Source: Oidiodendron maius Zn
Lineage: Eukaryota > Ascomycota > Leotiomycetes > Myxotrichaceae
DNA: 64,000 nucleotides
NCBI GenBank assembly: GCA_000827325.1
Contig: KN832875.1
Coordinates: 372,001-436,000 of the forward strand
Direction: 5' to 3'
Made by a program: the position numbers and the translations under genes. Shown here piece after piece: positions 11,188 through 22,527 of this stretch; position 1 is the stretch's first letter, and each line of letters starts with the position of its first letter. The notes beneath the pieces were generated by a model. That model made no database searches. It saw only the letters and a list, made by a program, of their open reading frames with translations, and was not told the origin of the DNA.

Positions 11188-12930
11188 TCAAATCGAAATA
11201 TTCCCCCAAACCTCGGCGATCTTCCAGCTCACAGCCTTGGTAATCTTCTTCCTGCCCACAAAGTGAGCCATAGCCTTGCTAACCATCTCAATCTTCTTGT
11301 TTTTTCCCTCTTCTCCGTCACCACACTGGCCATATGCCTCGATAAACGCTCTAGGTGTCTTCCACCGTTTCTGAATCTCTAATGCTTTCTCGCCTGTCAC
11401 GCCTTTCGTGCACATCAACATCTTCAAAAACACATCTCTAAGGGTCAACGTCTCGGACTTGCTCGCCAGGCTCGCAAATGCCTCATATGTGATATGGTAA
11501 CCAGTCCCTGGTTCTGTCTCTCTCAGCGAGTTCACCAACGGCAGATAATTACGCGCTGTAAGCACTCGTGTCGGGATTATATGCAGAGGCTTCATCTCAT
11601 ACATCTCCTTTAACATAGCCGTCAACCTTGCTAAATATCTTATCGTATCATCCACTTTCTGGGTTTTCTTGACAAAGTATCCATTGACAACCTGGGTGCT
11701 AGCAATGGCTGATCGGACTGCTTCTTCGTATTTCTGAAAATGTTCCGCGCTAACCGATATCTCTTCTATGAGATAAATGACGTTTTTAATACCAGATTTA
11801 CGAAGTCGGAACTTTTGCTCATGAAACCGTCCATCCTTTATAGAGCCTAACAGGTCGTCAAGCCTTTTCCGTTCGACCACGAAGTCCAATACCACTTCGT
11901 CTCCTTCAAGGCCGAGAGATGAGAGGAGCTGAGAATCGTGGCACTTTGCTACCCAGATGATATCTCCAAGAGCCATTGGTCGCACTATTGGGTTTACATC
12001 TCGTTTCCCCATCTCAATTTGAATGTAGTCTCGATCGTCTTTCGCTCGGATTTCGCGATTGTCCAATACGAGCTGGACGGTGAATGAACCAGGAGGGAGG
12101 ACAAGGGTTTCGAAAGTTGGAAGTGTAGAGGAAGAGCCTTGAGGGACAGTATCAGAGGCATCCTGGTTTCCTATAGCATCTGATATGGGCGTGGCACGGC
12201 CAGAGTTTGAGCCGATATCCATAAACAAATCGTCGACCCCCGGGCGAGACGTAGATATTGTGCTCGCAGGGGCGTGTCGATCAACCATCAAGTTGTTGCT
12301 GTGGCCTGCCGCCATCTTAATCCGCCTCGCAACTTCCCATCCTTCTTCGGTCAAAAAGTACTTTCGTGTTGGACGTCCTTGCTCGTAGACTAAATCCCTA
12401 TTCTCTAATGTTTTGATAGAGGACCATGCCGTGTAGAATTTACCAGGACCACTAACTGCTGTAAATGATGAGTCGCAATGCGGCTCTGCCAACGTAATTG
12501 TCTCCTGCTTTGTGAGCCCTGCAGATGTTGTCGAAAGGGCGAGAACTATGGCATAAGCTCCAGATCGTAACGCCGGTACATATGGTTTGGATGTACGCTT
12601 CTTCTTTGGGGGTGACGCCTCCTCCTCATCCTCCTCAACTGCGGTTACAGCTCTCTTCTTCCCGCGCGGAGGCGCAGGCATGGGAATATTTGCCGCCCTG
12701 CAATACTCTTCCATCTTCCCTGTCAAACGTTCCGCAAGCTTCGCACCTATATTTTGAAGCTGTTGGGCTTCCGACGGGTGGGAGAAAGGGAATGGACACG
12801 CCTTCAGGGAATCATAAGCCCTTTTGTAGGCATTGACCCCCTTCGTATTACGTTCCCGTGCTTGATCAAGCCATTCACCCACCCACTGCAAGAGTAAGGG
12901 ATTCGCACATTGCGATGGAGGTGGTGGCAT
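11188..12930 (-). CDS. MUS81: Mus81 structure-specific endonuclease, catalytic subunit
   Basis: Catalytic half of the Mus81-Eme1/Mms4 nuclease that cuts branched DNA such as 3' flaps, stalled forks and nicked Holliday junctions. A single uninterrupted frame of 580 codons starts at an ATG followed by PPPPSQCANPLLLQWV. The N-terminal helix-hairpin-helix region is followed by a basic linker (KKKRTSKPYVPALRSGAYAI) and a winged-helix segment. The ERCC4 nuclease domain carries ERKRLDDLLGSIKDGRFHEQ around residue 350, matching the active-site motif ERKxxxD. A C-terminal helix-hairpin-helix tail ends in AEVWGNISI. Length is typical. It converges with BRF1. No intron is needed and nothing appears broken. 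Confidence 0.95.
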   Translation of the reverse strand: MPPPPSQCANPLLLQWVGEWLDQARERNTKGVNAYKRAYDSLKACPFPFSHPSEAQQLQNIGAKLAERLTGKMEEYCRAANIPMPAPPRGKKRAVTAVEEDEEEASPPKKKRTSKPYVPALRSGAYAIVLALSTTSAGLTKQETITLAEPHCDSSFTAVSGPGKFYTAWSSIKTLENRDLVYEQGRPTRKYFLTEEGWEVARRIKMAAGHSNNLMVDRHAPASTISTSRPGVDDLFMDIGSNSGRATPISDAIGNQDASDTVPQGSSSTLPTFETLVLPPGSFTVQLVLDNREIRAKDDRDYIQIEMGKRDVNPIVRPMALGDIIWVAKCHDSQLLSSLGLEGDEVVLDFVVERKRLDDLLGSIKDGRFHEQKFRLRKSGIKNVIYLIEEISVSAEHFQKYEEAVRSAIASTQVVNGYFVKKTQKVDDTIRYLARLTAMLKEMYEMKPLHIIPTRVLTARNYLPLVNSLRETEPGTGYHITYEAFASLASKSETLTLRDVFLKMLMCTKGVTGEKALEIQKRWKTPRAFIEAYGQCGDGEEGKNKKIEMVSKAMAHFVGRKKITKAVSWKIAEVWGNISI

Positions 12931-13576
12931 TTTAGCCGGATAAGGCAGTTGTCGTACAGGCAGAGACCAGGGCGATTAGGTCAATTGTTTTGATTTAATT
13001 CAGAGTAGGATAGTTTGTGCGATCACTTGATCGAATGCAGACGAGCTCCAGGCCTTTGTCGCGACGCGAAATAGAACAGTCGATGGAGACAGAAATCGCG
13101 AGGAGCGAGCTAAACACGAAATCACGTGATGATGCATAAAACTGTTTAAGCGGTGCTTTGTATGCAAGTTGTTGTATTCATTGGGTAACGCAGAATGGGA
13201 AATCACCAGAATATCCACTCTGGCTAAGCTAAGCTAAGCTAAACCCTAAGAGTGCCAACAAAATCTCACTTACTCTATCTCGACACAACTGTTATGCAAA
13301 GCGGGGAGCAAACCCCTCCAGGAGGAATAATAATTGGGGAATAAACTCAGGTGATCAGATGGGAGTGGTTTTGTAAAAAGAGTCTGGGTGGTTAATTTCG
13401 TATCTATTGTTTTCTTGCTCTTATGAGAGATGTCCTGGCGACTTTCCGTAGCATAGTACGGCGATTCAGAAATATATATTTTATACTCTGCCTCATTGCA
13501 AAGTTTACAGCAGCCAAGGAGAACCAAATGTAAATTCAGAAGAAAGATGATCAGAAAATGTCAAAATTCCTGTAAT
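12931..13576. other. Intergenic with short repeat and telobox-like motif
   Basis: Spacer between the MUS81 start and the RIB5 end, about 645 bp. It contains the MUS81 promoter and, at 13221-13249, a pentamer repeat running into AAACCCTAA. No gene is supported. Confidence 0.5.
13221..13249 (+). repeat. AAGCT pentamer repeat plus AAACCCTAA
   Basis: Four consecutive CTAAG-type pentamers run directly into AAACCCTAA, the telobox sequence (one and a half TTAGGG telomere units on the other strand). It lies about 290 bp upstream of the MUS81 start codon. Confidence 0.6.
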
Positions 13577-14322
13577 TTATTTCCTCGCGCCTGCAAGTTT
13601 GGCATCTACGAGTCTCTCTACCATCTTCTGCAAGATGGCCGGCTCCCCACTGCTCCCTTTGGAGAAATACCCCTCCACGGCTTTCTCAACATATTTCCCA
13701 ATCTGGTCCACCTCCACGTTCACCTCCTCGCCAGGTTTCTTGCTTGCCGTGACAACCCTCTCTTGCGTATACGCAATCAGCATGACTTCCCACCACCCTT
13801 CTGCGTCGTCCACCTTGGTGATAGTCAAGCTCGCGCCGTCCAATGTTACGAAGCCCTTCTCCACAATATATCGCATTATGTCCTTGTCTCTCGGCTGGAA
13901 TCTAAACGTAAGGGCATTTCCGTCCGGCTCAACCTTCAGGATTGTAGCCACAGTGTCCACATGGCCCTGCACAAAGTGCCCGCCCATCCGTGTCGAGGCG
14001 GAGACTGCACGCTCCAGATTGACCTTGCTGTTTTTCTCAAGGGAGCTGAGATTTGTCCGGCGGAGCGTTTCGGGAGCAACGCCAACCGTGAAGGACGACT
14101 CGGCAAAGGAGGTGACGGTCAGGCAAGTGCCATTGACGCTGATGCTGTCTCCAAGGTGGCAGTCGCCCAGGATTTCCGAGGCATTGGAGATAGTGAGGGT
14201 CGTTCCCCCGTCCTGGGCTTGGGGATTGAGCTCGGTGACAACTATGGACAGTTCAGAACCGGGTGCCGAGTAAGGAAATAGGAATGCAAACCTCCGAGTA
14301 TCTCGACGATTCCGGTGAACAT
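13577..14322 (-). CDS. RIB5: Riboflavin synthase alpha chain
   Basis: Last step of vitamin B2 synthesis: dismutation of two 6,7-dimethyl-8-ribityllumazine molecules to riboflavin and 5-amino-6-ribitylaminouracil. Two exons, 14322-14292 and 14241-13577, give 231 residues, the usual length. The start MFTGIVEILG is the family signature N-terminus and is encoded by a 31-nt first exon. Two lumazine-binding repeats follow, the first with DCHLGDSISVNGTCLTVTSF and the second with GHVDTVATI and LDGASLTI. The intron is 50 nt (GTTTGC donor, CATAG acceptor). Riboflavin genes are scattered in fungi and no other member is nearby. Confidence 0.95.
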
Positions 14323-15098
14323 GATTTTAGCGATCTCCGTTGTATCGAGCAGCAATGGAAGCTTCAATGCAAGGAGCCATAAGACGAGATATATATTGTC
14401 ATCCTACAAGGCTGAACCGAGGGGGGTTTACCAGCCCGGTTCTAGACAGCCTGCTGATTCATGTTCGCTAAATCAACCACGGCCATTATTCATCCAGCGC
14501 CGTCCCCCTATATCCCCCTGAGTCTAGATCATTTACTCCATGATAAATGATAAAGCATTGTTTACAATCGTACAGCTGCTGCAACTATCCCGTCGGCACG
14601 TGTATATTCTCTTTGCTGCTCCAACTAACAAGGGTGCGCGTATCCACACTCAGTACTCTGCTTTTCTCGTGAAGCGGAACGAATCCCTCCGTGACCATTG
14701 TAGGTTGACGACGGGAATCGCTTTGCTGCTTTAACCGCACCCTAATATTCGACCAGTCGGCTCATGTGCCCAAGGATTCTGATTTGAGGTTCTCGCGGGG
14801 GAACAGTTCTCGAGTTTCTTGTGATGGGGATGCGGGGAAAAACATAGTTCCAGAGTCCCTCTTTACCATGCTCATTTCCTGTTAGAGATCAAGATGCCGC
14901 GGATCTGTCCTCCGCTGTGGTAAAGTAGATTTTCTAAGGTGCATGCAGATAATCCTATATTTGAGAGCATTACGGGAATCATCGACTTCATTTACGGAAG
15001 CATCATGGCAATTTTAGATCTTGCATAAATAGCACAGTCCCGCCATTAATTTTTTCTCTTTGGTCTCCTAGTTGCAGATCTATCTCAGTCGTAAGACC
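14323..15098. other. Intergenic, no supported gene
   Basis: Divergent promoter space between RIB5 and the GH5-like gene. A GCATAAATAG element near 15023, about 75 bases before the GH5-like start codon, could act as TATA box. No gene is supported. Confidence 0.5.
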
Positions 15099-16620
15099 AT
15101 GGCTGTAATAAAGTTATCTGCGTTGGCTCTTCTCACTCTCGCTGCGGCAGCTCCATCTCGGAGCCCGTCAGAGGTGGGGTCCTTAACCTCTGCCATAAAT
15201 TCAATCTTTCCAAAAGGCGGCGCGCCGTTGACGCCGCAGATCCTTCAGACATTTCTTCAGCCCAATGAGGTCAATATTGCACGGAATTCCTACGTGTATA
15301 GAGATGGGACGACTCTTCGGCTCCTAGGCGATCACTGGACCGCCAGCGGCGCCAACGTGTACTGGCTGGGGCTCGACGAGAATGTCATCCCTCCTGCTGG
15401 AGAACCTTTCTATCCACCATTCAGCGCAAGTTATCCTACACTAGGTAGAATTACGGAAGTCATGTCAACTCTCGTCACCATGGGCGCGAAATTGATTCGA
15501 AGCCAAACACTAGGCATCAGCGTTGGAAACCCTCTCAGTATGATGCCAACCTATGGAGTAGTAAACGAACAGGCCTTTACTACAATGGACTGGGCCGTAT
15601 TTCAAGCCAGGCAACACGGCTTGAGGATTATGGCACCCCTGGTTGATGACTATGTAAGTCTTCCGTCCACCTTGTCGTACAACCGACTGAAAGGATCAGG
15701 ACTATTATCACGGTGGAAAATTTACTTTCCTTCGCTGGGGAGGATACAATATTACCGGGTCTGAAAGTCCACTGCCTCCGGAGACTATGGAGTTCTACAC
15801 GAACAGCACTATAATTACAATGTTCAAAAACTACATCCATGCGCTCATGACTCACATCAATCCCTACACTGGGCTTACATACGCACAAGATCCAACAATT
15901 ATTGCGTACGAGACTGGGAACGAGCTCAATGGCATCGTCTGGGGTGACAAGGATGTGCCTGTTTCATGGGTGCGGGAGATATGCCAATATATCAAGCAGC
16001 TCGGTACGTCATGAGCATCTTTGCCTCCATACGGTTGCTAATAGTGGTAGGACCCAATAAGCTGTGTGTAGACGGCACATATGGCGTGAATACTACACAC
16101 TTTGCGGTCTCCGAAATTGACATATTCTCAGATCATTTCTATCCCCTCAATACCACCCTCTTAGAATCTGACATCGCAGTCGTTAAGACCGCAAATCGGG
16201 TTTACCTTGCGGGAGAGATTGACTGGACCGGTCTGAATGGCGGGCAGCAATTGCAAGGCGATAGTCTTGCAAGCTTCTATGATGCCATTCTTGCGAGACA
16301 GAACGATACAGAACCGGTAGTAGCAGGAAGCTTATTCTGGAGCTTATTTGGGCGCGATGTGCCAGATTGCTCGGTGAGGTTGAACTAAGATATAGATGGA
16401 GAGGAGGCTAATTCCTGGACAGATATACGTCAATCATACCGATGGCTTCACCATGCAGTACGGCAACCCGAGTAATACTGCAGTTGTCAATGCGAAGATC
16501 AGTTTGATGAGGGAGCATTATTTTGCAATGCAGGGAATTTCTGTTGATGACTATCTTCCATCAGTGGCTTGTCCGCATAATTACATCCCAGGTTACGAGG
16601 CAGAATATACATATCTATAG
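15099..16620 (+). CDS. Secreted GH5-like glycoside hydrolase (mannanase-type)
   Basis: Exons 15099-15653, 15700-16003, 16051-16373 and 16423-16620 give 459 residues. The start MAVIKLSALALLTLAAAAP is a clear signal peptide; an upstream in-frame ATG at 15072 would spoil it. Next come NVYWLGLDEN, TMGAKLIRSQ, and the acid/base region YETGNELNG, whose Asn-Glu pair is typical of clan GH-A. The likely nucleophile Glu is in YLAGEIDWTGL, and GSLFWSLFG forms the last barrel strand. These fit the GH5/endo-beta-mannanase group, but exact substrate cannot be told. Several Asn-x-Thr sites suggest N-glycosylation. Unlike the broken GH7 gene 10 kb away, this frame is intact. Confidence 0.82.
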
Positions 16621-16890
16621 TCATATAAAAATAATAGCAGATCTCATTCGAAGATCTAATTATGTCTCTCCCCGCGTCTCAGCCCGCATCTCAGGGCTAA
16701 ATGATACATGTTCAGGTATTCTCTGCACCCCTTACGTTGCTGAGGAGGAAATCGCGGTATGTTCAAACGCACACTTTGATCGCCACCCACAGCCACGAAA
16801 GATAGAGCCGGCCAAAAATTCACTCTACTCAACTCCCAGACTTATTTCAAAGAAAATAAAGCCAAAAAGGGCAAAACAAAAAGTAACAGT

Positions 16891-16963
16891 TGGACGATGT
16901 GGGGATTGAACCCACGACCTCTCGCATGCAAAGCGAGCGATGCTACCACTGATCTAACCGCCC
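16891..16963 (-). tRNA. tRNA-Ala (anticodon TGC)
   Basis: Folds on the minus strand as a 73-nt cloverleaf without an intron. The 7-bp acceptor stem includes the G3-U70 pair that marks alanine tRNAs. The D arm is TAGATCAGTGGTA. The anticodon stem CTCGC/GCGAG encloses loop TTTGCAT, so the anticodon is TGC. The T arm holds GGTTCAATCC (box B), and the discriminator base is A. Downstream on the same strand a run of five T (16878-16882 read in reverse) is a pol III terminator. Confidence 0.97.
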
Positions 16964-17670
16964 AAGGATTGTCAAGAAATTTCTTATTTAAGTATATGTT
17001 ACTAAAATAGATTCGTCTACTAATCAAGCGAAGTGTCAATGGTCGTGCTGCACCACTAGACTTTTGCAAATAGCAGCATCTATTCTTCGGGACAATTTTG
17101 TACGGAAGGAATGGTTTTGGCGAGTTCATAAATTTCAGTGACATTTTGCATATGAATTTCCGTGTTTTTCTTTGTTGGCCTGAGCCTAGGTTCTCCGGTT
17201 ATCTGCATCGGTGTGCTGCTAGCCGAAATGGTCGCATGTTGACGCTCACCAATTTATTCCACAAGGTACAATGTTCTGGACTGCTCGTTGCCATTAATTT
17301 TGGTTTGGTTCTGGGACTCTTTGTTTTACAACAATAATTAGGACGTGTTATCTACTGACATTTTCGATTCTACCCCTTTGTTTCGTTACTTCCATGTCTG
17401 GCTATATCGTCTAATTATCCATCTACATGCCTAGAACAGGTATCCAAGCTATCTCTATGCCTGCAGGTCGCTCTGTAATGTCGTCAAGGCGACTATTAGC
17501 TCTTATGGCTGAGATTGCGATTTTGAATGCGGGCCGGAGTACACCTGCAGTGTCTGGTGATACTCATGCTGCACATATAGCTAAATAATTGTAGAATCAA
17601 AGTGTCTCACAAATAAGAGTTCGGCTTTACATCAATTTGCTAGGACTTTTTAAATGTTGAAGTCTCCCAT
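16964..17670. other. Intergenic, no supported gene
   Basis: AT-rich spacer upstream of tRNA-Ala and downstream of SSF1. Small open frames have no family features. Confidence 0.5.
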
Positions 17671-19088
17671 TCAACCTGCTGCAATCTCCTCTTCTTCATC
17701 TTCCCACTCACCCTTATCATCCATGTCTTCATTCAATTCCATTTCGCCATCGCCCTCCAGCCCCTCACTGTCCCACTCATCGACATCCATTTCATCTTCC
17801 TCCTCATCTTCATTTTCGTCTCCCACACCACCCGTCTTCGCATCCCCTCCCTTAGCTTTCTTCTTCTTCTCTATATTTTCTCTCTGGATTTTCTTCCTCG
17901 CTTCTTTCTCGACCCTTCTCTTTTCCCACAATTCATCCATCTCCTTGACCTCGGCGGACGTCTTTTGAATCCGCTCATGCCACATGACTTTCCCGCTGCA
18001 TACACCTTCCTCTACTTTCGTCAGCCGCATCTTCATCCTTGGGCCTGATTCTACGAGTTTGACAGCCCGTTTCTGAACTCCATTTCCAGCTCCCTCACGC
18101 TGGTCGTCCCGGGATTTGTCTTTCTGCTTCCACGAGAGGATCTTCTTCGCCCGAGTTTCAATAACTTCGACTTCGGCATCAGTATCCACTTCACTTCCGC
18201 TCGTGGCATCGGTCATGTAGCCTTCTCCATCAGCGCCTCCGATCATATAGTCCGCTATATCTTCCAATTTCCCGAGATTCGGCAGTCCTGAGGTTTTGCT
18301 CTTCCCAGACTTTTGAGAGTGTAGGAGCTTCTCCGCGGCATTTAGCCTGCGCAAGGGTCTGGAAAGGCCAGTGGCTTTTGTGGTGATATTATAGTGCCTG
18401 AGATTGATAATGTATGACTCGTCCTCAGTCTTTTCGCGGTTTAGAAGCATGACGCGACGTATTGACGACAGCGGGGTGGCTTGTGGATTAATCGGCGGGA
18501 AGAGAGATTGAAATATCTCGGTTGTAAGGGATTCGAGATGTTTAGGGACCCTTTTCTGCGCTCCGGGATCAGCATCTTTCGAAATGAAATTGTTCATGAC
18601 CAGCTAGTGTCTAAGTTAGCAAAATACGTATATCACAACGAGATGAAGAGTACCAATGGAGGACTTAAATATTCCTTTCCACTGCCCTTGGGATGTTTCA
18701 GAGCCTTTCTGATATCTTTGCATAGACTGTATTTTTCGATATGAAAGTGTAGTGTAGGGCCTCGAGGCGTGAGAGCCAGTCGCAGATTCGTATTGCCGCT
18801 CTCTGATCTCGAAAATAGCAGGAGATGACTGACACTTAGAGGCCCTGCCATAGTGAGATAATCTCTCAATCGGTTGCCTCTCCTCTCTTTCAATCTCGAG
18901 GCAGTACCGGGTTCCATCATGGCCCGTACATCTTTTACCAGTTGGCTCACGCTTGGACCGACCTCTCCAGCTCCAATTCGAATGACCATGCTTTTTGGGT
19001 CGTGCCGACCCTGATTTGCTGGTGTATGTCTGGTAGCCCCATTGCTGGCACCTACATGAGTGCGCTTCTTCGTCCGTTTTCGTGCCAT
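17671..19088 (-). CDS. SSF1: Ssf1/Ssf2 (PPAN) Brix-domain ribosome biogenesis factor
   Basis: Nucleolar factor for 60S subunit maturation, in particular 27S pre-rRNA processing. Exons 19088-18654 and 18603-17671 give 455 residues. The basic N-terminus MARKRTKKRTHVGA leads into the Brix domain, with VRAMMEPGTASRLKERRGN and LRLALTPRGPTLHFHI. The junction gives PPLLVMNNF, which matches the family. The second half of the domain shows INLRHYNITTKATGLSR. The C-terminus is charged and ends in a long acidic tail, whose antisense reads as poly-Ser. The intron donor GTACTC is weak at +4/+5, but phase and conservation support it. It diverges from RRP3, another nucleolar gene, across 173 bp. Confidence 0.93.
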
Positions 19089-19261
19089 ATTTCAGGAAAT
19101 CTGATGTTGTAGCTTAAATTCAAAAAGTCGAGGTCCGAAAATAATATTTCGGGCCGGGATTTTTTGCGCCAACCAATCAAGTCATGCATTACGATAAGCC
19201 GATAATTTTTTCAACTTTCTGGATGGGATGTTTATCAACGGCAATCGCACAACACATCGGC
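19089..19261. promoter_or_regulatory. Bidirectional promoter of SSF1 and RRP3
   Basis: Only 173 bp separate the two outward start codons, including both 5' UTRs. It contains a CCAAT box (19173-19177), an A/T-rich GATTTTTTG run just before it, and a second ATTTTTTC tract near 19207. The T-tracts resemble the RRPE type of motif seen upstream of yeast ribosome-biogenesis genes; this is a similarity, not a proof. Confidence 0.55.
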
Positions 19262-20737
19262 ATGTCTTCCACCAAGAGGAGAAAAGTCGACGCAGACGTG
19301 CCCTCGGGCATTCAGCGAGAAGCGGAGCAGGTCTCAAGCACGTCATCGCGAGAGTCTGAAGGTCAAGACGCTGAACTACAAGGGCAAGACGTCGCTGTCA
19401 AGTCCTTCAAAGACTTAGTACACAACCTCTACTTTGATCAGATGTGTATATATGATCTAACAACTCCCTAGGGAATCACCGACTCGCTATGTGAAGCATG
19501 CGAAAAGCTAGGATACAAAGCGCCAACTCCCATCCAGGCGGAGTCTATACCTCTCGCACTGCAGGGCCGAGACTTGATTGGCCTGGCGGAAACAGGTAGT
19601 GGCAAGACAGCAGCATTTGCATTACCCATACTTCAAGCATTGCTCGACAAGCCGCAGCCTTTATTTGGACTTATACTTGCGCCAACTCGAGAGCTTGCGT
19701 TCCAAATATCGCAACAATTCGAGGCTCTTGGATCTCTCATAAATGTGCGATGTGCAGTCCTTGTTGGAGGGATGGATATGGTATCCCAAGCTATCGCTCT
19801 CGGAAAGAAACCACATATCGTGGTTGCTACTCCCGGCCGACTGCTAGATCATCTTGAGAATACGAAAGGATTTTCCTTACGAGCCCTTAAATACCTGGTA
19901 ATGGACGAGGCCGACAAGCTCCTTGATCTTGATTTCGGTCCCATCTTGGATAAGATCCTCAAAGTCCTTCCCAGGGAGCGACGCACATACCTCTTTTCGG
20001 CAACAATGAGCTCCAAGGTTGAGAGTCTGCAAAGAGCCAGTTTGAAAGATCCTCTCAAAGTGAGCATCAGCAGCACATATCAAACTGTGTCTACCCTACT
20101 ACAGAGCATGATAGTTATCCCTGTGATCCACAAAGATACATATCTCGTATATCTACTCAACGAGTTTTCAGGAAGATCAGCTATTGTTTTCACCCGGACT
20201 GTCAATGAGACCCAGCGCTTGGCATTTTTATTACGTGCACTTGGCTTCGGTGCCATTCCTCTTCACGGTCAACTCTCACAATCTGCTCGTCTTGGGGCTC
20301 TGAACAAATTCCGAGCCGGTTCTCGCAACATTCTCCTTGCAACTGATGTAGCCTCTCGAGGCCTCGATATCCCGAATGTAGATGTTGTTTTTAATTACGA
20401 CCTCCCGGGAGATGATAAGACTTACATCCATCGCGTTGGACGAACTGCGCGTGCGGGAAGGTCTGGCCACGCGATCAGCCTCGTGACGCAATATGATTTC
20501 GAAATCTGGCAGCGGATAGAGAAGAGTTTAGGTAAGGAACAGGATGTTTATGAGACGGTTAAGGATGAGGTCATGTTATTTAAGTTGAGAGTGGAGGATG
20601 CACAGCGGCATGCAATAAATGAGATGAAGAAGCTGCATGAGGATAGAGATAAGGGGCGGCCAGGGAGCGTTTTGAAACAGCGTAGACTGAAAGGAGGCAA
20701 GAGGAACAGAGAAGAAATGGATAGAGAAGAAGGGTAA
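19262..20737 (+). CDS. RRP3: DEAD-box RNA helicase Rrp3 (DDX47)
   Basis: ATP-dependent RNA helicase for 18S rRNA processing in the nucleolus. Exons 19262-19417 and 19472-20737 give 473 residues, the typical length. Motifs in order: Q motif (GYKAPTPIQ), I (AETGSGKT), Ia (PTRELA), Ib (TPGRLLDH), II (DEAD), III (SAT), IV (IVFTRT), V ([11 protein letters not shown]) and VI ([10 protein letters not shown]). The junction [20 protein letters not shown] matches Rrp3 specifically. The start [10 protein letters not shown] was chosen over an upstream in-frame ATG at 19184 because it has the usual nuclear basic start. The C-terminus is basic ([14 protein letters not shown]). Confidence 0.95.
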
Positions 20738-20960
20738 TGCTAGTTAATAAAACATCTACGATTTTCTATTATCGAGGTTCTATTGTGAAGCAGCGTGACT
20801 TGAAATGGAAATGTAGATTCGCAAGGAGCTCGATGATCCATGATCTCCGGGGTTCGGCGCCGTTGGCCGAGGTATCGGAGCTGAGAGCGGGATATGGTGG
20901 GGTAAACAACCGCACTCATCTTTCATCTCTAGAGCTTCACAACCTCCGCCTTTCTCACGT

Positions 20961-22527
20961 ATGGCCGCAATGACATCTCCATTATCTGCTCGACTGATTT
21001 CTCGAGCTTCAAACCAAGTATTGAAAGACAATGTTTCATGCTCGGCCGTGTATAGCATCCGGCGCAGGCGCTTTGCCAATGTTGCTGATGCCATGACACT
21101 CCCTTTGAAGGGCTACAAAGTCTTGGATATGACGAGGGTTTTGGCTGGAGTAAGTTTATCAATATTTTTTTCAAGCTGTATACATACTTATTCGGGTCTA
21201 TAGCCATATTGCACACAAATATTGGGAGACCTAGGGTAAGTCTAAGTTTCTAGAGCTCTACGGTGAGACTGTGCTGACCGTTTGATCTAAGAGCAGAGGT
21301 GATTAAGGTGGAGCATCCGATAAAAGGAGATGACACACGACACTGGGGACCACCATATGCTAGATACATTGACGGGAGTGGCAGGGAAGGTGCTGGAGAA
21401 TCAGCGTATTTTATTTCTGTACTTTGGCCCAAATTCTCACCGAGCCTTAAACTTACATATACATAGGTAAATCGAAACAAGAAGTCTTTGGGCTTATCAT
21501 TTCAGCATAAATCGGGCGTGGATATACTTCATAAGCTGGCAGCAGAATCAGACGTCCTAGTTGAAAATTACCTTCCAGGGACGCTTAAAAAGTATAACCT
21601 GGATTATGATACATTGCGAAAAATAAATCCAGGGCTTATATACGCCTCCATCACTGGATACGGACAGACTGGACCTTACTCTAACCGCGCAGGATACGAT
21701 GTCATGGTCGAAGCCGAGATGGGATTAATGCATATCACTGGGTCTCGAGACGGACCACCAGTCAAAGTGGGTGTTGCGGTTACGGACTTAACAACAGGTT
21801 TATACACGAGTAATAGCATTATGGCTGCCCTGATAGCCAGGGGCAAATCAGGTAGAGGTCAGCATATTGATGTTGCTTTAAGTGATTGTCAGGTTGCAAC
21901 ATTATCAAATTTAGCAAGCAGCGCTCTAATAAGTGGGGAGAAAGACGAAGGAAGATGGGGGACTGCTCATCGTAAGTTCAATATGGAGTTGAATGGAATA
22001 AACTCGATACTAATATGTTAGCTTCCATTGTTCCGTATCGATCATATAAGACCAGCGACGGTGATATTTTGTTTGGAGGCGGAAACGACCGTCTCTTTGG
22101 CCTAATATGTGATGGCCTCGGGCACCCTGAGTGGAAAACAGATCCCAGATTCGAAATTAACACCCAAAGAGTGGCACATCGGGAAGATCTTGACTCCTTG
22201 ATAGAATCCATTACCAAGACGAAGCCTACTCGGGAGTGGTTAGAAGTATTCGAAGGCTCAGGACTACCATACAGTGCGGTGAACGATATTCAGGGTACCT
22301 TAAATCACGCGCATGTATTGGCAAGAGACATGGTGGAGGAAATGGACCATGAATGGTGTGGACCTATTAAGATGGTCAATACGCCAATCAAATTTAGTGA
22401 GAGCAAGCCGAGTATTAGAAGCGTCCCGCCGGTTTTGGGTCAGCATACCGACGAGATTCTCAGAGAGATTTTGGGGCTAAGTGAGGCGCACATCGAGAAG
22501 CTCAAAGCCGAGGGGGCGGTCAAATAA
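20961..22527 (+). CDS. CoA-transferase family III, mitochondrial (CaiB/BaiF; SUGCT-like)
   Basis: Five exons, 20961-21149, 21204-21235, 21292-21418, 21467-21971 and 22022-22527, give 452 residues with all phases fitting. The first 45 or so residues are rich in Arg, Ser and Ala without acids until late ([24 protein letters not shown]), a good mitochondrial presequence. Then come [26 protein letters not shown], the family core [18 protein letters not shown] with the conserved Asp, and [25 protein letters not shown]. Family members move CoA between carboxylic acids; the closest type is succinate-glutarate CoA-transferase, though the substrate cannot be read from sequence. It lies 224 bp after RRP3 on the same strand. 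Confidence 0.9.

Noticed and set aside
13599-14273. 224-codon plus-strand frame
   Set aside because: Shadow of RIB5, whose lumazine-binding repeats on the minus strand are unmistakable.
16878-16963. tRNA-Ala as part of a SINE or other repeat
   Set aside because: It is a clean single tRNA gene with pol III terminator and no repeat tail.
17654-17968. Poly-Ser frame on the plus strand
   Set aside because: Exact antisense of the acidic tail of SSF1; composition is explained by that gene.
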